The notes: generated by a model from the letters alone, not told the origin. DNA of 64,000 nt from Micrococcales bacterium 31B (GCA_022803075.1 JAFFTF010000006.1:248251-312250); one strand, 5' to 3'; shown: positions 7,356 through 16,677, numbered from the stretch's first letter. Program-made: numbers and translations.

Positions 7356-10205
7356 CTACTCCGTGGGCGCGGCAGCCGCCGTTTTCGCGGGGGCCTTCTT
7401 GGTGGCCGCGGTCTTGGCACCAGTCGTCTTGGCCGCAGCCTTCTTGGCGGGTGCCTTACGCGTCGCGGTCTTCTTCACTGGCGCCTTGGCCCGCTTCTCG
7501 GCGATCAACTCGGCAGCGCGCTCGAGCGTCATCTCTTCGATCGACTCGTCTTTGCGCACCGTCACGTTGGTCTTGCCGTCGGTAATGTAGGGGCCGAAAC
7601 GGCCCTCCTTGATCACGAGTTTTCCGCCCGAGACGGGGTCTTCGCCGAACTCCTTGAGCGGTGGCTTCGCCGTCGCCCCCCGCCCCCGCTTGGGCTGCGC
7701 GTAAATCTCGAGAGCCTGTTCCAGCGTGATGGTGAGCAGCAGCGATTCGCTCGGCAGCGTACGCGAGTCGGTGCCCTTACGCAGGTACGGGCCGAAGCGT
7801 CCGTTCTGCGCGGTAATCTCGACGGCCACCTCGGTTTCGGTGCCGTCCTCGCCCGTGACCTTCTCCGTGACCGAGCCGACCACGCGAGGCAGGCTCATGA
7901 GCTCCAGGGCCTGCTCTAGAGTCACGGTCGACAGGTCCATCTCTTTAAACAGCGACGCCGTGCGCGGCTTCTGCTTGACCGGCTTCTTAGTGCCGCGCGG
8001 CATGCGCTTGCCCTGTTCCTTCAACTCGGCGGCCAACTTCTCGTACGCCGCCACCTCGGGGTCTTCGGGAAGAATCTCGGTCACGTAGGGGCCATAGCGG
8101 CCATTCTTGGCGACGATCTCAGTGCCCGACTCCGGGTCCTTGCCGAGCACGCGACCGTCATCGGCGGCCGCCTCGAACAACTCGTGGGCCTTCGCGACAG
8201 TGAGTTCGTCCGGGGCCACTTCGTCCGGAACGGAGGCCCGCAGGGCCGTCACCTCTCCCGTCTCCTCGTGCACCTTTTCGGCCTCGAGGTAGGGGCCGTA
8301 GCGACCCACGCGCAGCGTGATGCCCTCGCCGATCGGCAATGAATTGACCTCGCGGGCATCGATATCACCGAGGTGATCGACCACGAACTTCAGCCCCGCG
8401 GGCGCGTCCGCGGAGACGTCCCCGCCGCCGAAGTAGAACTTCTGCAACCACGCGCTGCGGTCTTCTTCACCCTCCGCGATGCGGTCCAGGTCCGATTCCA
8501 TAGCGGCCGTGAAGTCATAGTCCACAAACCGCGAGAAGTGTTGCTCAAGCAGGCCAATCACGGCAAACGCGATCCACGATGGCACGAGCGCGGTACCGCG
8601 ACGCTGCACGTAGCCGCGGTCCACGATCACTGAGATCGTCGACGCATACGTCGACGGCCGGCCGATGCCGCGCTCCTCCAGCGCCCGCACCAGCGAGGCC
8701 TCGGTGTACCGCGGCGGGGGGCTCGTCACGTGGTCCTCGGCGCCCAACTCGACCGCGTCCAGCAGCGTGCCCGACGTCATCTGCGGCAGGCGACCCTCGG
8801 CGTCGTCCTCACCGTAGCGGCTCGCATCGCGACCCTCCTCGTAGGCGGCCAGGAACCCCTTGAACGTGATGACGGTGCCCGAGGCGGCAAATTCAACGTC
8901 CCCCGCGGCGTCCAAACCGGCCAGGGCGGTACCGAACCGAACCGAAGCGGTGGTGCCCTTGGCGTCCGCCATCTGCGAGGCGACCGTGCGCTTCCAAATC
9001 AATTCGTAGAGGCGGAACTCGTCGCCCCGCAGCGCACCCGCGACCTCGGCGGGAGTGCGGAAGTGATCGCCCGCGGGACGGATGGCCTCGTGGGCCTCCT
9101 GGGCGTTCTTCGACTTGCCCTGATAGGTGCGGGGCGTGTTGGGCACAAACTCGGGGCCGTAGAGTTCGCTGGCCTGACGGCGCGCCGCGTCGACGGCCTG
9201 CTGCGACAGTGAGACCGAGTCGGTACGCATATAGGTGATGTAGCCGTTTTCGTACAGCGACTGGGCTACTCGCATGGTGTCGCGGGCCGAGAGGCGCAGT
9301 TTACGACCCGACTCCTGCTGGAGCGACGACGTCGTGAACGGTGCCGCCGGGCGTCGCGTGTACGGCTTCTCTTCGACCGAGCGCACCGCCAGGGTGCCCG
9401 CGGGCAATACCTGCAGGGCCGACGCAATCGACTGGGCCCGCGCGGCGTCCAAAATTACGACCTTCGAGCCCGCCTTGAGCGAACCCGTGTCATCGAAGTC
9501 GCGGCCGGTTGCAATGCGCTGGCCGTCCACCTCAACGAGGCGGCCCGCAAAGGTTTCGGTCACGGACGCCGAGGGGGCGAATTGGCCCTTGAGGTCCCAG
9601 TACTCGGCCGAGGTGAACGCTATGCGTTCGCGTTCGCGCTCCACCACGAGGCGCGTCGCAACCGACTGCACGCGGCCCGCGGACAGGCCCGCGCGCACCT
9701 TTCGCCACAGCACGGGCGAGACCTCGTAGCCGTAGAGGCGGTCGAGAATGCGGCGAGTTTCTTGGGCGTCGACGAGGCGCAGGTCGAGCTCGCGCGTGTC
9801 GCTGACGGCGCGCTGAATCGCCTCCTTGGTGATCTCGTGGAACACCATGCGCTTGACGGGGACCTTGGGCTTCAGAGTCTCCAGGAGGTGCCACGCGATG
9901 GCCTCGCCCTCTCGGTCCTCATCTGTTGCGAGAAAGAGTTCGTCGGCCTGCTTGAGAGCCGCCTTGAGTTCGCTGACCTTCTTTTTCTTGTCAGAGTCGA
10001 CCACGTAATACGGCTCGAAACCGTCTTCTACGTTGACGGCGAACTTGCCGAAGGGGCCCTTCTTCATCTCTGCGGGCAACTCGCTGGGCTGCGGAAGGTC
10101 GCGAATGTGGCCGACCGATGCCTCGACCTCGAAGTCTTTGCCCAGGTAGCCGGCGATGGTCTTGGCTTTGGCCGGTGACTCGACAATGACGAGTTTCTTT
10201 GCCAT
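7356..10205 (-). CDS. topA: DNA topoisomerase I
   Basis: A type IA topoisomerase (949 residues) that relaxes negative supercoils. The TOPRIM domain is at the N-terminus (IVESPAKAKTI, ATDEDREGEAI). The catalytic Tyr is Tyr325 in GYITYMRTDS. Actinobacterial features are visible: there are no C-terminal Cys4 zinc fingers, but instead several Topo_C repeats with the NGRYGPY/GRFGPY signature (about residues 660-890) and a Lys/Ala-rich tail (KKTATRKAPAKKAAAK, about residues 905-945) like the basic tails that aid processivity in Mycobacterium and Streptomyces TopA. The ATG has GAGAGG upstream. A strong hairpin precedes it in the leader, and a palindromic terminator follows the gene. Confidence 0.98.
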   Translation of the reverse strand: MAKKLVIVESPAKAKTIAGYLGKDFEVEASVGHIRDLPQPSELPAEMKKGPFGKFAVNVEDGFEPYYVVDSDKKKKVSELKAALKQADELFLATDEDREGEAIAWHLLETLKPKVPVKRMVFHEITKEAIQRAVSDTRELDLRLVDAQETRRILDRLYGYEVSPVLWRKVRAGLSAGRVQSVATRLVVERERERIAFTSAEYWDLKGQFAPSASVTETFAGRLVEVDGQRIATGRDFDDTGSLKAGSKVVILDAARAQSIASALQVLPAGTLAVRSVEEKPYTRRPAAPFTTSSLQQESGRKLRLSARDTMRVAQSLYENGYITYMRTDSVSLSQQAVDAARRQASELYGPEFVPNTPRTYQGKSKNAQEAHEAIRPAGDHFRTPAEVAGALRGDEFRLYELIWKRTVASQMADAKGTTASVRFGTALAGLDAAGDVEFAASGTVITFKGFLAAYEEGRDASRYGEDDAEGRLPQMTSGTLLDAVELGAEDHVTSPPPRYTEASLVRALEERGIGRPSTYASTISVIVDRGYVQRRGTALVPSWIAFAVIGLLEQHFSRFVDYDFTAAMESDLDRIAEGEEDRSAWLQKFYFGGGDVSADAPAGLKFVVDHLGDIDAREVNSLPIGEGITLRVGRYGPYLEAEKVHEETGEVTALRASVPDEVAPDELTVAKAHELFEAAADDGRVLGKDPESGTEIVAKNGRYGPYVTEILPEDPEVAAYEKLAAELKEQGKRMPRGTKKPVKQKPRTASLFKEMDLSTVTLEQALELMSLPRVVGSVTEKVTGEDGTETEVAVEITAQNGRFGPYLRKGTDSRTLPSESLLLTITLEQALEIYAQPKRGRGATAKPPLKEFGEDPVSGGKLVIKEGRFGPYITDGKTNVTVRKDESIEEMTLERAAELIAEKRAKAPVKKTATRKAPAKKAAAKTTGAKTAATKKAPAKTAAAAPTE

Positions 10206-10225
10206 GAACAGCCTCTCGCGTGAAG

Positions 10226-10243
10226 CGGGGGAGCGTTCCCCCG
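10226..10243 (-). promoter_or_regulatory. Hairpin in the topA 5' leader
   Basis: CGGGGGA and TCCCCCG form a perfect 7-bp stem with a 4-base loop, 21 bases upstream of the topA start codon and just before its ribosome-binding region. It could tune topA translation or mRNA stability. The rest of the roughly 220-base gap to the methyltransferase gene holds no recognisable feature. Confidence 0.4.
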
Positions 10244-10427
10244 TAAGTCAGGTGCGGCACGGCCGCTGGCTCCTACGAGCAGTGCGCGCGAATCCTTATG
10301 GTAAGCCAATGTCAGATGGGTGTGCCGCGCGCTCCGTGCCTTCCCACGATAGCCCCTATTGTGCGCGGCATAGCAAATGCAAGGTCGCGGGCGACGTGAT
10401 CTGCTTTACCTCGAGCGTCGAATTGCC

Positions 10428-12263
10428 CTACGGCTGGGCCGGGTCGGCGGGCGCCAGAAACTGGTCTTGCACGAGGTCGCGCAGCGTGGGGAGCAGGGCC
10501 GACGTGAGCTCGGCGGCGTCGAGTTCGAACAGCACCGCGATGCCGCCGATGATCTGACGGGCCGTGAGTTCACCATCGCACGCGCCCACGAAACCCGCCA
10601 ACACGGTATCGGCGTGTACCTTGCGCCCGAATCCCTGGCCCTGGTTCACCACGATTACGTTGGGGTCCGCGCTACCAGGGGTGTAGTGCCGCTCCTCGGT
10701 GACATCGTCGGCCCGCTCGAGGCAGGTGTCGAGCAGGTCGTCGTCGCTCGCGTCGAGCAGCCAGTCGCGACTGCTGAGGCAGGCATCCAGGTGGGGCCCG
10801 AGAGGTTGGCGCAGGGCCTCGGGGCGTTCCTCGACCCGCACCGCAGCCGGTCGCGCCGCGGGGCTATCGATGTCGCGCCGCGTGAGCGTGACCAGACCGA
10901 ACCCGACCCCCCGGACGTCGCGCGAGTCGAGGTCGTCGAGCCACGCAGACATCATCGCGCGATAGTGCGGGTCGCCGGGGGAGGTGCCGCCGTCGCGGAT
11001 CCAGGTCTCGGCGTATTCGGCGGGGTCTTGGGATTCGCGCTGGATTACCCACGCGTCCAGCCCGGAATCCTCGACCCAAACGCGGATACGCGCGTCCCAA
11101 CCCTCGCCGCCGTGCCGTTCCCAGTTGCCCAAAAATTGGGCGATGCCGCCGGGTTTCAGCACCTCGCCGACCTCGCGCACGAGCTCTTCGACGATCGAAT
11201 CGCCCGAGCGTCCCCCGTCGCGGTAGGTGTATTCGGGCACGTCGGCGGAGCGGGGGGTGATGACGAAGGGCGGGTTCGAGACCACAAGGTCGAACGTCTC
11301 GCCCCGCACGGGTTCGAGCATGGAGCCGAATCGCAGCTCGATGTCGATGCCGTTGAGGCGGGCGTTGAAGCCTGCCATGTCGAGCGCGCGCCACGAGATG
11401 TCGGTGGCGACCACATGGTCGGCGTGCTGGGCGGCGTGCAGGGCCTGCAGGCCGCAGCCGGTGCCGAGGTCGAGCGCGCGCGCCACGCGGCGGCGGACCG
11501 TGGCCTGGGCGAGGGTCGCCGTGGCGCCGCCGATGCCGAGCACGTGGTTGGGGCTGATCGGGCCGCCGATGGCGAGTTCGGAGAGGTCCGAGATGATGAG
11601 CCAGTTGACCTCGTGGCTGGTCAGCGGTTCGGTGTCTTCCGACGGCTCAGCTTCGAGGCCGGTTTCGAGGGTGGGGCTCGGGGTTTCGGACGCCCGGGGG
11701 TCCGGTTGCTGCGTCGGGCCCGCACCCGCGGCGCCGGGGAGGTGGGCGGCGTAGGGTCGCAGATCGACGAGGGCGCGGGCGTGCCCGGCCGAACAGGCGA
11801 TGAGGCCGAGCCGCTCCATGCCCTCGACACCGATGCTTGGGAGATGCGGCTCGAGATCGCCGAGCGCAACCGGCTGCCCCAGGGTGAAGAGGCGCACGAG
11901 CAGGCTGGCGAGGTCGGTGCGCCCCTCGGTCACGAGCAGCGCGGGCACGGCCTGTTCGCGCAGGAGGGCCTCGTTGGCTACCTCGCCGAGGCATGCGGTC
12001 ACGGCCGCGACGGTGAACTCCGCGAGGTCGTGGCGCAGGGCGGCGAGGTCGTCGGCGCTCGCGGCGCCGCCGACCCAGGCCACGCCCGGGGTGTAATGCG
12101 TGGCTAGAGCATCGGTGGGGGCTCCCAGCGCCGTGTCGACGACGATGGGCTCTGTAGCGGTGCCGGTCGCGGGCACGGGACGGTACTCCTGGTCGTGAAG
12201 CACCAGGGGGGTGGTTGGCTCGGTGGGCGCTGGCAGGCGGGGGGCTGAGTCGTTTTCGGGCAC
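10428..12263 (-). CDS. Class I SAM-dependent methyltransferase (small-domain type)
   Basis: A 611-residue protein with an N-terminal helical domain (about residues 60-250) and a central Rossmann methyltransferase domain. The SAM-binding motif is ALDLGTGCGLQALHAA, with an acidic residue in ATDISWRALDMA. NPPF (in VVSNPPFVITP) is the substrate motif of methyltransferases acting on amide or amino nitrogens, such as HemK/PrmC and RsmC. The C-terminal 200 residues have no domain I recognise. Proteins of this shape are common in actinobacteria and are annotated only as methyltransferases; rRNA or protein glutamine is the likely substrate class. The start is GTG with TACGGT six bases upstream, suggesting a leaderless mRNA. 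It lies upstream of topA on the same strand, about 220 bases away. Confidence 0.8.
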   Translation of the reverse strand: MPENDSAPRLPAPTEPTTPLVLHDQEYRPVPATGTATEPIVVDTALGAPTDALATHYTPGVAWVGGAASADDLAALRHDLAEFTVAAVTACLGEVANEALLREQAVPALLVTEGRTDLASLLVRLFTLGQPVALGDLEPHLPSIGVEGMERLGLIACSAGHARALVDLRPYAAHLPGAAGAGPTQQPDPRASETPSPTLETGLEAEPSEDTEPLTSHEVNWLIISDLSELAIGGPISPNHVLGIGGATATLAQATVRRRVARALDLGTGCGLQALHAAQHADHVVATDISWRALDMAGFNARLNGIDIELRFGSMLEPVRGETFDLVVSNPPFVITPRSADVPEYTYRDGGRSGDSIVEELVREVGEVLKPGGIAQFLGNWERHGGEGWDARIRVWVEDSGLDAWVIQRESQDPAEYAETWIRDGGTSPGDPHYRAMMSAWLDDLDSRDVRGVGFGLVTLTRRDIDSPAARPAAVRVEERPEALRQPLGPHLDACLSSRDWLLDASDDDLLDTCLERADDVTEERHYTPGSADPNVIVVNQGQGFGRKVHADTVLAGFVGACDGELTARQIIGGIAVLFELDAAELTSALLPTLRDLVQDQFLAPADPAQP

Positions 12264-12269
12264 ATGCTG

Positions 12270-12275
12270 ACCGTA
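12270..12275 (-). promoter_or_regulatory. -10 element of a leaderless promoter (methyltransferase)
   Basis: TACGGT lies six bases before the GTG start at 12263, and no Shine-Dalgarno sequence is present. Confidence 0.45.
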
Positions 12276-12394
12276 CCCGATGGGATTGCCGGTGGAGATT
12301 CTCCGCCGCTCGACTTCTCAGCATCTCGTCGTGAACCTCCCCGATTCGCTGAATCGGGTGCCTGCCCGCGGGTTGCGGCTGGAGAGGCAGCACA

Positions 12395-12445
12395 CGAGGA
12401 TTTATAGTAAAATATTGACAGGTGATTTACCTGTTAAATCACTGG
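12395..12445. promoter_or_regulatory. AT-rich regulatory island with nested inverted repeats
   Basis: In a GC-rich gap of nearly 580 bases this stretch is strongly AT-rich. It contains TTGACA (12415-12420), TATAGT/TACTAT on opposite strands (near 12403), and two overlapping inverted repeats: GTGATTTA/TAAATCAC at 12422-12442 and ACAGGT/ACCTGT within 12418-12434. It looks like divergent promoter elements with an operator. No convincing small protein follows. The AraC-type gene lies about 400 bases to the right and the methyltransferase gene to the left. Confidence 0.45.
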
Positions 12446-12557
12446 CCTGCGGGTACTGGTGGGCGACGCTTGTCGCTGTGACTTGGGGAGCGCGCTGGGG
12501 CGAAAATCTAAAAGCGCTGCTTATGGCTATAAGACTTTCAAAACCTCGCTCTCAATA

Positions 12558-12572
12558 GGGGCCTTCGGCCCC
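12558..12572 (+). terminator. GGGGCC-TTC-GGCCCC hairpin in intergenic region
   Basis: A 6-bp perfect GC stem with a 3-base loop, about 115 bases downstream of the AT-rich promoter-like island. It could end a short untranslated RNA started there, but there is no U-run. Apart from this and the island, the 12264-12841 gap holds only a probable promoter for the AraC-type gene near 12635-12670. Confidence 0.35.
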
Positions 12573-12841
12573 GCCTGCTGCAGTTCTCGTGAGTCGGCGC
12601 AGGTCGCGCAACGGGTGACCACTTTTAAAATTGTGAAATTACTATTGGTTCGATGCTTGTTACGCTGGGTAGTGCGCGTGCTGCAGAGATTGACTTTCCG
12701 GTATCTCGACGCCGCGCGAACCTAGCGAAACGACAACCTTGAGGAGCGCGCCGCGCGCCGCGAGCCCAGGGCCTGCCAAGGCCTTGACGCGCGCGAGGCC
12801 GACAACGACCAGTTGCAAGTGTGGGCAAGGAGGAGGTGTGT

Positions 12842-13777
12842 GTGGCTGAGGTCATTTCGCTGAGCGGGTTGAAGCATTCCGATGCCATCGCGCGGTATCA
12901 GGCCGCGCTGGCCTCCACGCTGATTCAGCAAAATGTCGAGGTCCGCAACCCCTCCGAGTTCACCGCCTCCATCATGCTGGAACAGATCAGTGGCATGCGG
13001 CTCGCGGTCATAGGCTCATACCCCCAGGTGCTGTGGCGAGACTCGGACACCGGCTTCACTGGCGAGGGCCAACTCTACGTACACGTGCAACTGGGCGGCC
13101 GCTGCGTCATGACGCAGGGGCGCAATACGGTCGCACTGCGCCGCGGCGACATGGCCGTGTACGACGCCGACCGCCCGTTCAGCATTCGCTTCGAAACTGA
13201 GTTCACCATTGCCCTCTTCGTGGTGCCGCGGTCCGCGGTCACCATTGATCCCGAGGACCTGGAGCGGGTGGCCGCCACCAATCTCAACAACGGCAGCGAA
13301 CTCAGCCGATCGACGGGTCCGTTCCTCCGTGACCTAGCGGAACAGGCCGTGCGGCTCGAAGGGGTGCACGAAACACGAGTCGCCGACTACGCCTCCGCCA
13401 TGCTGGTTGACCTCATCAACGACGCAGTCGGCAATACGGTGGACACCGAGGTGCCACTCTCGATCGCGGCCCGCTTTATTCGGGCGCACTGCGGTAACCC
13501 CGAACTCACGGTCGCTGAGGTGGCCCAGGCTGCGGGACTCAGCCCGCGAGCGTTGCACAAACTCTTTCAGAACAACGGCACTACCGTCGCGCGGTACATC
13601 CACCTGCAACGGCTCGGCCGGGCCCGAGCCCTCTTGCGCGAGGCGGACCCGAGCCGGGTTGACCTCGAAATCATTGCGCAGCGGGTGGGGTTCCCCGATG
13701 CCGACCATTTGATCCGCGTCTTTACGAACAACACGGGAGTCGATCCGCTCGAGTGGCAGGTGCGCAACCATGCATAG
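12842..13777 (+). CDS. AraC-family transcriptional regulator
   Basis: A DNA-binding regulator of about 311 residues. The N-terminal two-thirds matches the AraC-binding-like (cupin-type) domain found in NphR-like regulators. The C-terminal 100 residues carry the double HTH of AraC/XylS proteins (TVAEVAQAAGLSPRALHKLF, then VAQRVGFPDADH-like IAQRVGFPDADHLIRVF). The chosen start is the GTG at 12842, eight bases after AAGGAGG; upstream GTG codons at 12821 and 12836 would place or overlap the ribosome-binding site inside the gene. The stop overlaps the start of the GGDEF/EAL gene by eight bases, so the two are co-translated and the regulator may control, or be physically linked to, c-di-GMP signalling. 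Confidence 0.87.
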   Translation: MAEVISLSGLKHSDAIARYQAALASTLIQQNVEVRNPSEFTASIMLEQISGMRLAVIGSYPQVLWRDSDTGFTGEGQLYVHVQLGGRCVMTQGRNTVALRRGDMAVYDADRPFSIRFETEFTIALFVVPRSAVTIDPEDLERVAATNLNNGSELSRSTGPFLRDLAEQAVRLEGVHETRVADYASAMLVDLINDAVGNTVDTEVPLSIAARFIRAHCGNPELTVAEVAQAAGLSPRALHKLFQNNGTTVARYIHLQRLGRARALLREADPSRVDLEIIAQRVGFPDADHLIRVFTNNTGVDPLEWQVRNHA

Positions 13778-15998
13778 GCTGCTTAGCGTCACGTCGATGC
13801 CCCGCAACAAATTGCTGATCTCCCTGCTGGGGCTCGGTCTGGTCGCCCTCGCTAACCTGCTCGTACTCCTCGAACACCTGATTGCCGCCGCGGGGTTTTC
13901 CATTCTCGGCGCGGCGGCGCTGTTGCTGTGGAGCATGTCTATCCCCGCTCGCATCGGCGAGATTTACGCCCGCACGCGCCTGGTCTGCGAAGCCATCTCG
14001 ACCGGCGCGCTCGCGGCGATGTCGGTGTGGATTCTCATGTCGTTCGTCTCCGACTTCGACTCGCTCAGCCGCAGCGACTACGCAGCAACGGCCACGGTCG
14101 TGGGTATGCTCGGCATCGCCTGGGCGAGTTTCATCTCGGTAGCAGTGCGCGACCGTGACCACAATATCGGCCTCGCCACCTTCGGCATCATGGTGATGGT
14201 GACGGGTAACAACCTGTGGCTCATGCTGAAGGTGGGCCATCACGGCGGCGAATGGCTGGGCTGGGTGCTCATTGTGGTCGGCCTCGGGATCATGGGTTGG
14301 GGCATGTTCCGCGCGTGTCAGCCCCGCGGCCACGTGACGGCTCGCACCCTCCACAAGGTGCTGCGCGTGCGCAACACCGCAGCCTCGATCGTCTACCTCG
14401 GCTTCGCCATCGTCACCCTATTCACCATGCTGAGCGAGGAGATTCGCGGGCTCGCGCCCCTCGTGCTCGGCGGCGTCGGCATCGTGGGACTCATTGCGCG
14501 CGATTTCGTGCGCACCCTGCAAGACGACAATGCGCTCGGCCGCTACCGTGACGCCGCACTCGTCGATCAGCTCACCGGACTCGGCAATCGACGTGCCATG
14601 ACGGAGCGCTTCGGTGAGTTGAGGCATCAACCCCAGCGGTGCCCCGTGGCCGTCATCGCGTTCGACATCGATCGCTTCAAGGACGTCAACCAGATCATGG
14701 GCCACCTCGGGGGCGACAAGTTGCTCAGCGATGTCGCGACGACCTTGCGCCGGGTGTGCACCGAGAGCGAAGCCAACCTGCGCTCGTCGTTCGAGCCGTT
14801 CCGCGCGGGTGGCGATGAGTTCTTCGTGCTGGCCCTCAACGCCACGGAGCGCGAGTGTCGGCTCATGGCCGAGGAGGTGATGGCCTCGGTGCAGCAGATG
14901 TCGGGCGACCAGAACCGCCAGGGTCGGGTGTCGTTCTCGCTCAGCATCGGCATGGTGCACCGTACGGGTCAGCAATTGCACGAGTGGGCCTCCGACCCCA
15001 TGGTGCTGATCACGCAGGCCGGCGCCGCGCTCGCGCGAGCCAAGGCCCACGCCAAAGACAAGGTAGCCACCTATTCCATCGCGATGGAGCAGGGCATCTC
15101 GCGGCGCGTGCAGGTAGAGACGAGACTGCGCCAGGCCATCGCCAATCGCTCGCTCGAACCGTACTTTCAGCCCATCGTCGATCTCTCCTCGCAGCAGATC
15201 AGCGGTTTCGAGGTGCTCGCCCGCTGGCGCGATGAAGACCTCGGTAATGTCTCCCCCCTCGAATTCGTGGCCATCGCCGAGGCCGCGGGCATCATCGCCG
15301 ACGTCGACCATGTCATCGCCGACAAGGCCATCGAAAACTTTGCGGCGTGCGGCGCTGCCGATCTCGGCATCGACCTGTGGCTCAACGTGTCCATTCTCGA
15401 ACTGCGCTCAAATGCGTTCGAGAATCGCATTCTGGCGGCGCTGAGCCGCTACGGAGTGAGCGCCTCACAGCTCGTCATCGAGGTGACCGAGTCGGTCTTC
15501 GTCAACACCGACGACATCGCCGTGCGCGGCATGACGCGGCTCTCCGACTACGGTATTCGCGTTGCCATCGACGACTTCGGCACCGGATATTCGGGCATCG
15601 GCTATCTCGACCGGCTGCCCGTGCACATCTTGAAGGTCGACAAGTCATTTACCTCGAACCTCATCAAGCCCGAGACCCGCGCCGTCACCAAGGCGATCAT
15701 CGATATGGCAAACGCCCATCATCTGGTCGTGGTGATCGAGGGCATCGAGACGGACGTCGCGCACCGGCACGCCCGGTTCTTGCAGGCCAACTTGGGCCAG
15801 GGCTGGTTCTTTGCGTCACCGCTCGCGCCGGACCGCGTCACGGAGTTCATTCGGGAATGGCAGCGGCAGCACCCCACCTGGGATTCGTTCCGCAAGGTGC
15901 TCGGCCCTGATTCCTACTCGCGCACGAGCGTGAACGAGGAGTTTACGCTGGGGCTTTTCGCCGCCGACCCCGAGACCTCCCGCCCCGGGCAGTCCTAG
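13770..15998 (+). CDS. Membrane GGDEF-EAL protein (c-di-GMP turnover)
   Basis: A 742-residue protein with an N-terminal block of about eight membrane helices (residues 8-245), then a diguanylate cyclase domain and a phosphodiesterase domain. The cyclase site is intact (AGGDEFF near residue 347, preceded by FDIDRFKDVN). The EAL domain keeps EVLAR as its signature variant, the Asn of LNVSILEL, the metal site DDFGTGYSG and a GIET motif, so it may be catalytically active too. Which activity dominates cannot be told. It overlaps the AraC-type gene (ATG at 13770 within the end of that gene), a pairing that suggests one signalling unit. It ends just before a convergent gene. Confidence 0.92.
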   Translation: MHRLLSVTSMPRNKLLISLLGLGLVALANLLVLLEHLIAAAGFSILGAAALLLWSMSIPARIGEIYARTRLVCEAISTGALAAMSVWILMSFVSDFDSLSRSDYAATATVVGMLGIAWASFISVAVRDRDHNIGLATFGIMVMVTGNNLWLMLKVGHHGGEWLGWVLIVVGLGIMGWGMFRACQPRGHVTARTLHKVLRVRNTAASIVYLGFAIVTLFTMLSEEIRGLAPLVLGGVGIVGLIARDFVRTLQDDNALGRYRDAALVDQLTGLGNRRAMTERFGELRHQPQRCPVAVIAFDIDRFKDVNQIMGHLGGDKLLSDVATTLRRVCTESEANLRSSFEPFRAGGDEFFVLALNATERECRLMAEEVMASVQQMSGDQNRQGRVSFSLSIGMVHRTGQQLHEWASDPMVLITQAGAALARAKAHAKDKVATYSIAMEQGISRRVQVETRLRQAIANRSLEPYFQPIVDLSSQQISGFEVLARWRDEDLGNVSPLEFVAIAEAAGIIADVDHVIADKAIENFAACGAADLGIDLWLNVSILELRSNAFENRILAALSRYGVSASQLVIEVTESVFVNTDDIAVRGMTRLSDYGIRVAIDDFGTGYSGIGYLDRLPVHILKVDKSFTSNLIKPETRAVTKAIIDMANAHHLVVVIEGIETDVAHRHARFLQANLGQGWFFASPLAPDRVTEFIREWQRQHPTWDSFRKVLGPDSYSRTSVNEEFTLGLFAADPETSRPGQS

Positions 15999-16017
15999 TG
16001 AGGCCTGCTCCGGGGGT

Positions 16018-16665
16018 CTAGTGAGGACGCTCCGTTGGCCCGCTGCCAGCGCTGCCGGCGCTGGGTGCGAGGGGCAGGGCGTCCGATACTGTGCCCGAGA
16101 TCGTCACGGAGGAGGAGGCCTCGGTCGCCGTCAGGGGGGTCTCGGTTCCTCCCGAGGCCACCGCCGCTGCGGCATCGCGTTCGGCTTCCAGGGTGGACTG
16201 CACCGCCACATAGAGGCGGTGCCAGAGCACGGAGAACAGGGTCAGGCCAACGAAGCCGCTGGCCAGGCCGATCAGGACCCCCGCGAGGGAGTCGACGAAG
16301 GTTTCGACGCGGGCCACGAGCCGTGCCGCCGCGATCAGCAGGGTGACGGCAAGGCCGGCCCAACCCCATACGCGGGAGCGCCAGAGCAGTAACATCGTGA
16401 ACAGCGCTGCGCCAGCGACGGGCCAGGCGGGGAACGCGTTCTCGGGCATCGCGACGAAGTAGGCCTCGCTGGCGGCTGGGCGCGGGTGCAGCCACAGGGC
16501 CGCGCAGATGGCGCCGAGGATTCCCGCGGTGAGCAGGCCGAAGACGGCCGCTCCGATCATGCGCGACTTGGGCGCGCGGCGCGCGGTCAGCACAATGAGC
16601 ACGATGTAGGCGACGGCGGGGGCCACCACGCCGTACTGCGCGACGGCAACAATGAGCGAAGACAT
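16018..16665 (-). CDS. PAP2-like membrane protein lacking catalytic histidines
   Basis: A 215-residue protein with about six hydrophobic segments and a soluble Ala/Ser/Thr-rich C-terminal tail. The order of motifs follows the PAP2 (undecaprenyl-diphosphatase-like) family: HPRP (residues 60-63), then NAFPAWP (76-82) where active enzymes have FPSGH, then R115-x5-E121-x3-D125 where active enzymes have SR-x5-H-x3-D. Both catalytic His positions are replaced (Pro82 and Glu121), so I expect no phosphatase activity. It may bind a lipid phosphate or be a structural relative. The start ATG has TAGGCT six bases upstream, suggesting a leaderless transcript. It is convergent with the GGDEF/EAL gene. Confidence 0.55.
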   Translation of the reverse strand: MSSLIVAVAQYGVVAPAVAYIVLIVLTARRAPKSRMIGAAVFGLLTAGILGAICAALWLHPRPAASEAYFVAMPENAFPAWPVAGAALFTMLLLWRSRVWGWAGLAVTLLIAAARLVARVETFVDSLAGVLIGLASGFVGLTLFSVLWHRLYVAVQSTLEAERDAAAAVASGGTETPLTATEASSSVTISGTVSDALPLAPSAGSAGSGPTERPH

Positions 16666-16671
16666 ATCTCT

Positions 16672-16677
16672 AGCCTA
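16672..16677 (-). promoter_or_regulatory. -10 element of a leaderless promoter (PAP2-like gene)
   Basis: TAGGCT lies six bases before the ATG at 16665 on the minus strand, with no Shine-Dalgarno sequence between them. Confidence 0.5.
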
